In this document: in pieces, positions 59,301 to 64,000 of the stretch
Layout: each line of letters opens with the position of its first letter
How positions within the stretch are numbered: position 1 is the first letter of the stretch
Assembly: GCA_015501605.1 (NCBI GenBank)
Contig: JADNRZ010000001.1
Location: forward strand, 1,426,001 to 1,490,000
Reading direction: 5' to 3'
Origin: Panaeolus papilionaceus
Lineage: Eukaryota; Basidiomycota; Agaricomycetes; Agaricales
DNA length: 64,000 nt
Notes under the pieces: generated by a model
Told to the model about the DNA's origin: nothing
Databases searched by the model: none
The model's input: the letters and a program-made list of their open reading frames with translations, nothing else
Made by a program: the position numbers and the translations under genes

Positions 59301-60007
59301 TGAATGCTCCATTTCTTTTTTCATTCGCTCTCAATGACTCTCAACAGCTTCCTGGTGACTTTGAAGTTCATGTACAATCCGTTTCGGTGCACCATGCTTA
59401 CGCATCTTGACTCCTTTATTTCTCTTCATCTTTTTCGTTATCATATCAACGAACCAATTCTCATTGAGACTCTGCGTTCATTCATCTCAAGCCTCAACTT
59501 TTAGCATCTTTGGTACATATTTTTCCCTTCGACTAGATTCCCTCTATACCTTAATTACTCTTTACATTATATCTGCTCTTATTACCTCCTTTACTATATT
59601 TCCAGGTATACCGGGTTGTCTTGCGACTAATCAAACGCCACCGTGTTTTCGTGTTTATTACCTTACCACAATGTATGTATAGCACTATGCCCCAAAGCAA
59701 TAATGTCCCTGCTTCAATCAATGTGTCAACACGTATGCTTTGAAGTCGTTTGGGATCAGATTTCTGTCACTCTTGGGAACTGAGATAAAGATAGCACATT
59801 ATCGTTGTATGTTGCGGCCTTTGTCATGCTGGTGATACGTCACGTGTACATGATGGACGTGTTTCCTGTGAAGTTTGAACCCTTCCTGAGCAGCCTGAGC
59901 CTATATCACTATTCATATAAGGTGTGCAATCGTGAGTACTTCCGCTAAGTAGCTGTTCTTGCTTAACAACCACAGCGCACCAACTCTAACCTAAACCACG
60001 CTGCATC
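59301..60007. other. Intergenic between RGS gene and Dap1-like gene
   Basis: T/C-rich 3' flank of the RGS gene (about 59310-59600) and promoter of the next gene. No exon recognised. Confidence 0.45.
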
Positions 60008-61149
60008 ATGTCTTGGATTGGAGAGCTTGCGGGGGGTAAACCTGCGGAGCGATATGTTGACGATTCGCCCAACAAAGTACCAGATCCCAATATTCCGAAT
60101 AGGATGGTGTCTACAAAATCGGCAAACCAACCCTTCCTCGCGTAAATGTCCCCCTTCATGCATCAAAATACGGGAAAGCTAACATGAATTCAATAAAGCT
60201 ATAAGGAGTACCGAGAGGAACAGGAGGCAAAGCACGCTGCATGGTTAGAAAAGAAGAGAGTACACGACGAAAAGGTTGCAAAGGGAGAACCTGTTGAACC
60301 TATTGAACGTGATCCGACGGAGCCTGTTGAAATTGGCCTGTTTGGATTTTTGAAATTTATCTTCGTCGTTCTTGTATGTGTCTCTCTGGCTGGCAGATTC
60401 TTCACGGGCAGCTTTACCTGGGACCATCAATCCCGATGGTTACAACTGAAGACGTTCATGCCTGTGAGTTCAACCTTAACTTGAAACTTCGTCACCTCGG
60501 ACTCTACTTATTGACTCACACGTTCATTTCCTTAGCAAAACCAACGCCTGTTTTCTGAAAGTCTCTTGGCTAAATTTAACGGGGAAGAAGATAGACCCTT
60601 GTACTTGGCTGTGAGTGGCCACGCACCATTTAGGGTCCTCAATGAGCGTCCATATTCATGCTTCTGAACCAGATCGACGGAGATGTATATGATGTCTCCA
60701 ATGGTAAAGCCTACCAGCCAGGAGGATCTTACCACCATTTGTGCGTATTTCTTTCCAAACATCATGAAATTGTTTCGAGTGTATCTTACTTGGATCTCTT
60801 AAACTAGTGTTGGAACCGATGCAGCAAGAGCATTCGGGACAGGTTGCTTCCAAACTCATCGCACCCATGACCTTAGAGGCATGACTGACCGGGAACTAGC
60901 GGTATGTTTTCTCGATTTGCTCGGCGACGACACCCCGTTGACTTGGTATTTGCTCAGGGATTGGCGCATTGGAAACAGTTTTATGCAAACCACAAGGACT
61001 ACGTGAAGGTCGGACGAGTGAACCACCCGCCGATTGATCCCGCAACCCCCATCCCGGAACATTGCGATCCTAAGAAGGCGCAAGCCGCGAAGGAAGAGGA
61101 GGACGCGAAAAAACAGCAAAAACACAAGTCCGAACACGAGGAGCTCTAA
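60008..61149 (+). CDS. Dap1/MAPR-type cytochrome b5-like heme-binding membrane protein
   Basis: Single-pass membrane protein of the progesterone-receptor-membrane-component family (yeast Dap1), which binds heme and supports P450 enzymes of sterol synthesis. The start MSWIGELAGGKPAERYVDDS is at 60008. An acidic/basic coiled part (YKEYREEQEAKHAAWLEKKR) precedes a membrane helix (FGFLKFIFVVLVCVSLAGRF). The heme domain then reads FSESLLAKFNGEEDRPLYLA, IDGDVYDVSNGKAYQPGGSY, HHFVGTDAARAFGTGCFQTH and DLRGMTDRELAGLAHWKQFY. It ends in a Lys/Glu-rich tail (HKSEHEEL). The N-terminal extension before the membrane helix is longer than in yeast Dap1, as in other basidiomycetes. Confidence 0.9.
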
Positions 61150-61337
61150 TTATCAGAGATAACATTATCATACATATTGGTATCATAGGGCGGTGCATGT
61201 AGATGTGATCTAGGGTCATAATATAATTAAGTCCGTGAATACTATAATAAGGAAGGAAGATACCATGGAGCAAAGATAGATAACGTTAAGGAAACTCTAA
61301 GTTAAATAATACTTTTGGGAGAGCAGTGCAAATTGAC

Positions 61338-62142
61338 TCAGAGCTGAAAGAACGCCGTCAGCGGGTATGTCCAAAAAAGATATGGTCATATTTACCTGTC
61401 GAGGACAACCATGAGTAAGGAAGTAATTCTTGAGAATAGGGAAGTCGGCCATCGAGGCATCGATCATAGAAGTAAAGGGGTTGTCGCGATACTTCGCGAC
61501 GACGATGTTACCACGCCATGCGTGCTCTTCCTTGAAAGCGCGTCCTTGTATGTCGCGGAGGGTCTTGTTTACAGGGAATGGCATGCCGTCGCGCGAGACA
61601 GTCGGATAAAAAATAATGTACGGGTTGGCAAATTTGCGATTCATTCCATCGAGGGCTTCGACAAGCTGTTCGGAATGGTCAGGTCCAGAACTGTAAACCG
61701 CATGCGCCTAAACCGACCTGATATTTCCATGCTCTCGAACCAAGCCCTTCGGCAATCTAAACGTAGACATAAGCATGCTGGATAATCGAAGAATAAAATA
61801 ACCGTTTTACATACATAATCCATATAAACTTCTGGGTGGGGCATCCGCGACGGCGAAGTGGTGTAAGCCGCGTGATGGTTTGTCATAGGGCTGTTGAAAG
61901 CGACGTTCAGACACTGGACTTCGCAAACGACATAGCGAGTTCCCCCACCTAGTCATCAACCCAACAAGAGTAGGAGGGCGGCCTATGACCAGATCAGCAT
62001 ACGAAAACGTGAACGGTTCGAATAGAAAGGAACTTACCGTCAGATGGAAAGAGGATAGCTTCGAAAGTAGTGAAAGAGTCCATTGAGAAGCGCTGATAAT
62101 AGCTGTTAGCAAGTTGGCCCATCGCTTGATAACATGGGCCAC
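61338..62142 (-). CDS. Conserved basidiomycete protein of unknown function
   Basis: Probable exons start with MAHVIKRWANLLTAIISASQ at 62142, ending at a GTAAGT donor after the HLT codons. Further exons read VCLNVAFNSPMTNHHAAYTT, MPHPEVYMDY, IAEGLGSRAWKYQ, then LVEALDGMNRKFANPYIIFY, PTVSRDGMPFPVNKTLRDIQ, FKEEHAWRGNIVVAKYRDNP and MIDASMADFPILKNYFLTHG. The last part is very strongly patterned and I recognise it as a small family shared among mushroom fungi, without known function. The stop is placed at 61340-61338 after a short last intron; reading through it would end at 61297. The join between the first two exons is uncertain. Confidence 0.6.
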
Positions 62143-64000
62143 ACGTACAGGGATAAGATTTAAAAAATAGTCAAGTATGAGATGATTAACTAGAGTAATC
62201 GAGTGTAGTGTAGACGCGTTGAAGACAAGAGGAAATAAACTGAGAAATGAGATGTCTTCGGTGGCTCCCTTTTAAAGCGCTCTTTCTCGAGGAACGAGGA
62301 CTTCATGTGTATGTCGATCGCAGGAGCGAGAAACTTTTGTAACGGACCAGCTATCGCTAAATTGACACATGAGGCATCTGGTTCGATTGAGGAGTCGAGG
62401 AGATCAAACGAAAATGAAAGACGGAGCCGTACTAGGCTTCAGTGCATTTCAAGATATCGACAGGGTCCTCCACAGTATGCACGCGCAGATTTTGCTTCGA
62501 GAGCAGGGTGGGGAGGCGGACCAGTAGGCGGTACATGCCAATGTAGGGTGGTCCTTTCTTAGAAATACCGAACCTAATGTATGGTGAAAAACCGGGCAAA
62601 AAATGGGTAATCACTCCAACATTAATTATTGATGTGCGCTGTAATAATCTGGGTAATACCTGCAAAAAATTTGGTTGGTTCAGTCAAACCCAAAGTCGAT
62701 CCCTGCAACAGATTTGGTCCCCAGTTCGCGATTGTAGAGCCTTTCCGGACCGGCTTTCACCGCATTGGATGTTTAAACTTTCCCATTCTGTTTCGAGGAC
62801 CATCTTCTGCTTTTTAGTACTCACCTATATCTCCCAGACACCTGTCTACTGTTCGACGATTACTCTTGGTCGAGATGAAGGCGGTGTCTAATTTACCATA
62901 GTCTCGACTCATGTGGCTTCGATACCGAAACATGTCCAATACCTTCGTGAGCTGCTTTGAAAAGCCCAGGAGGCAATTTTTGGCACGCGCAAGAACCTGA
63001 AACTTTCTGGCCATGTCTTTCGACGACAACGACGTTTTCTTTTATTAACGAAACTTCCAAACTTGCCATCGATCACCACTTTGAGTGGGAATATAACATC
63101 TGCATGTCCCTTGTCGAAGAGCTCTCACGTCTACTGCGAGATTCTCGATATCGATAGCATGGCCCAGGACAAATAGATATGTCAACAAATCCATAAAGTT
63201 GACTGGTATACGTGCTCAGTTTTGATTCTGCCTTCCTGCAATCGGTCCTGCTGCGTATCGCAATGGAGTGTCATATATCCGATTCCATCTTTGAAAGCGC
63301 AGCTTTGTGTCTTATAGTTTGTGGAGAAGTTGACTGGCGACGAAATGGCAGATCATATATGCTTTGCAAATCTTTCGTGGATGTAAGCAACTTAGTATGT
63401 CGAAAAGTTTTTTATGCATCCTCATGTATTATCCGCGTGGCAGGACCATGGTTGCCGTGAACAAGATGTTCCCAAAGGAGCAAATTATGACTGCAGAGTT
63501 GGAAGCAGCTTTGAAATACTCAGCGCGAGGGTAAAGCCAAAGATTGGAGTGTTCGTGTCCGTTTGACTTGTTCAATCAATCGCGTATTACAGCCGGAACA
63601 GTTTGGCTTCAACCTACAAAACTTAAATCTCGGGATGCAGTTCTCGTGCGACGGACAATCAATCAGGAAACCCTATCGCCTGTGGCACGAGCACATGGCC
63701 AGCAAGACCTCATTCCTACCGCTTTCGCTGTTTTACAATCCGATGTTGTGTTAAATCTGTATATTTGCAGAAGCTATGTCTTTACACTTGGATTGGCATC
63801 CCTTGGATCGAGGTGGTAGCAAAGGAAGCTTTGCAATCAGGTGGATTGAGGGGGGAAAGAGAGAAAAAAAGATCAGTACCCCCTCGCGTCCTCTCGTAGT
63901 CGAGGTTTGTTAATTAAACTTGAAAGACTGTCGACGATTCTGGTTCTGATGCATTTCTCGCACTCCAACTCAGGCTATCGATCGATGCAAGCCGCCAAGA
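62143..64000. other. Right-end stretch without a recognised gene
   Basis: 1.86 kb of short frames on both strands. Plus-strand pieces around 63440-63540 (VPKGANYDCRVGSSFEILSA) and 63560-63750, and a minus-strand piece at 62814-63029, are not assignable. It may contain the start of a gene that continues beyond the window, or decayed coding sequence. Confidence 0.35.

Noticed and set aside
1..64000. CRISPR arrays, rRNA genes, intact transposons, bacterial-type operons
   Set aside because: No regularly spaced repeats, rRNA-like sequence, transposase or reverse-transcriptase motifs, or polycistronic layout were seen; the gene structure is fungal throughout.

Overview
The window is nuclear DNA of a basidiomycete fungus, most likely an Agaricomycete. 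Nearly every gene is cut by several short introns (mostly about 50-60 nt, GT...AG, often with a CTAAC/CTGAC-like branch site just before the acceptor). Genes lie on both strands without operons. Several proteins belong to families I know mainly from mushroom-forming fungi: a DUF6534-type membrane protein, an orphan 7-TM protein, a 'DLYS-tDYAS' alpha/beta hydrolase and small conserved proteins of unknown function. Most gene models below were made by joining exons by eye on protein homology and reading frame. Where exon lengths were summed they close in frame.

Layout. 1-5.5 kb (minus): 3' part of an equilibrative nucleoside transporter, mitochondrial ribosomal protein uL24m, and an MBF/SBF-type APSES-ankyrin cell-cycle transcription factor. 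It is head-to-head with a Cdc14 phosphatase (6.1-8.4 kb, plus); the shared 663-bp promoter carries two ACGCGT (MCB) boxes. 8.7-10 kb: uroporphyrinogen decarboxylase (minus). 10.3-11.2 kb: COMPASS Shg1/BOD1-like protein (plus). 11.4-16.8 kb: an intact cytochrome P450 and a DUF6534 membrane protein (both minus), in a gene-poor stretch. 18.4-20.4 kb: Bem1/Scd2 polarity scaffold (minus). 21.3-26.7 kb: a conserved protein of unknown function (minus), a nucleotidyltransferase-fold protein whose catalytic motif appears to be joined across an AT-AC intron (plus), and CCR4-NOT subunit Not3/5 (plus). 26.8-33.1 kb: mitochondrial bL12m, an orphan 7-TM protein, complex I subunit NDUFA12 and an L-2-hydroxyglutarate dehydrogenase-type enzyme.

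33.3-43.6 kb: Hsp90 co-chaperone Cns1/TTC4, ribosomal protein eS7, a Rab GTPase with a large insertion, an AMMECR1 protein, a mitochondrial PPR protein and ribosomal protein uL3 (with a 10-nt microexon). 44.1-51.6 kb: dienelactone-hydrolase-like protein, a cluster of inverted TTGAACG heptamers, an HpcH/HpaI aldolase, bystin (Enp1) and UDP-glucuronate decarboxylase. 52.2-62.1 kb: alpha/beta hydrolase, a conserved coiled protein, an RGS protein (FlbA/Thn1 type), a Dap1-like heme-binding protein and another conserved protein of unknown function. The last 1.9 kb holds no gene I recognise.

Most of the window is housekeeping: ribosome and mitochondrial function, cell-cycle control, polarity, and transcription or mRNA control. 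I found no bacterial-style system, CRISPR array, rRNA, tRNA or intact transposon. The points most worth following are the AT-AC intron, the divergent MBF/CDC14 promoter, the Rab insertion and the heptamer repeat cluster.
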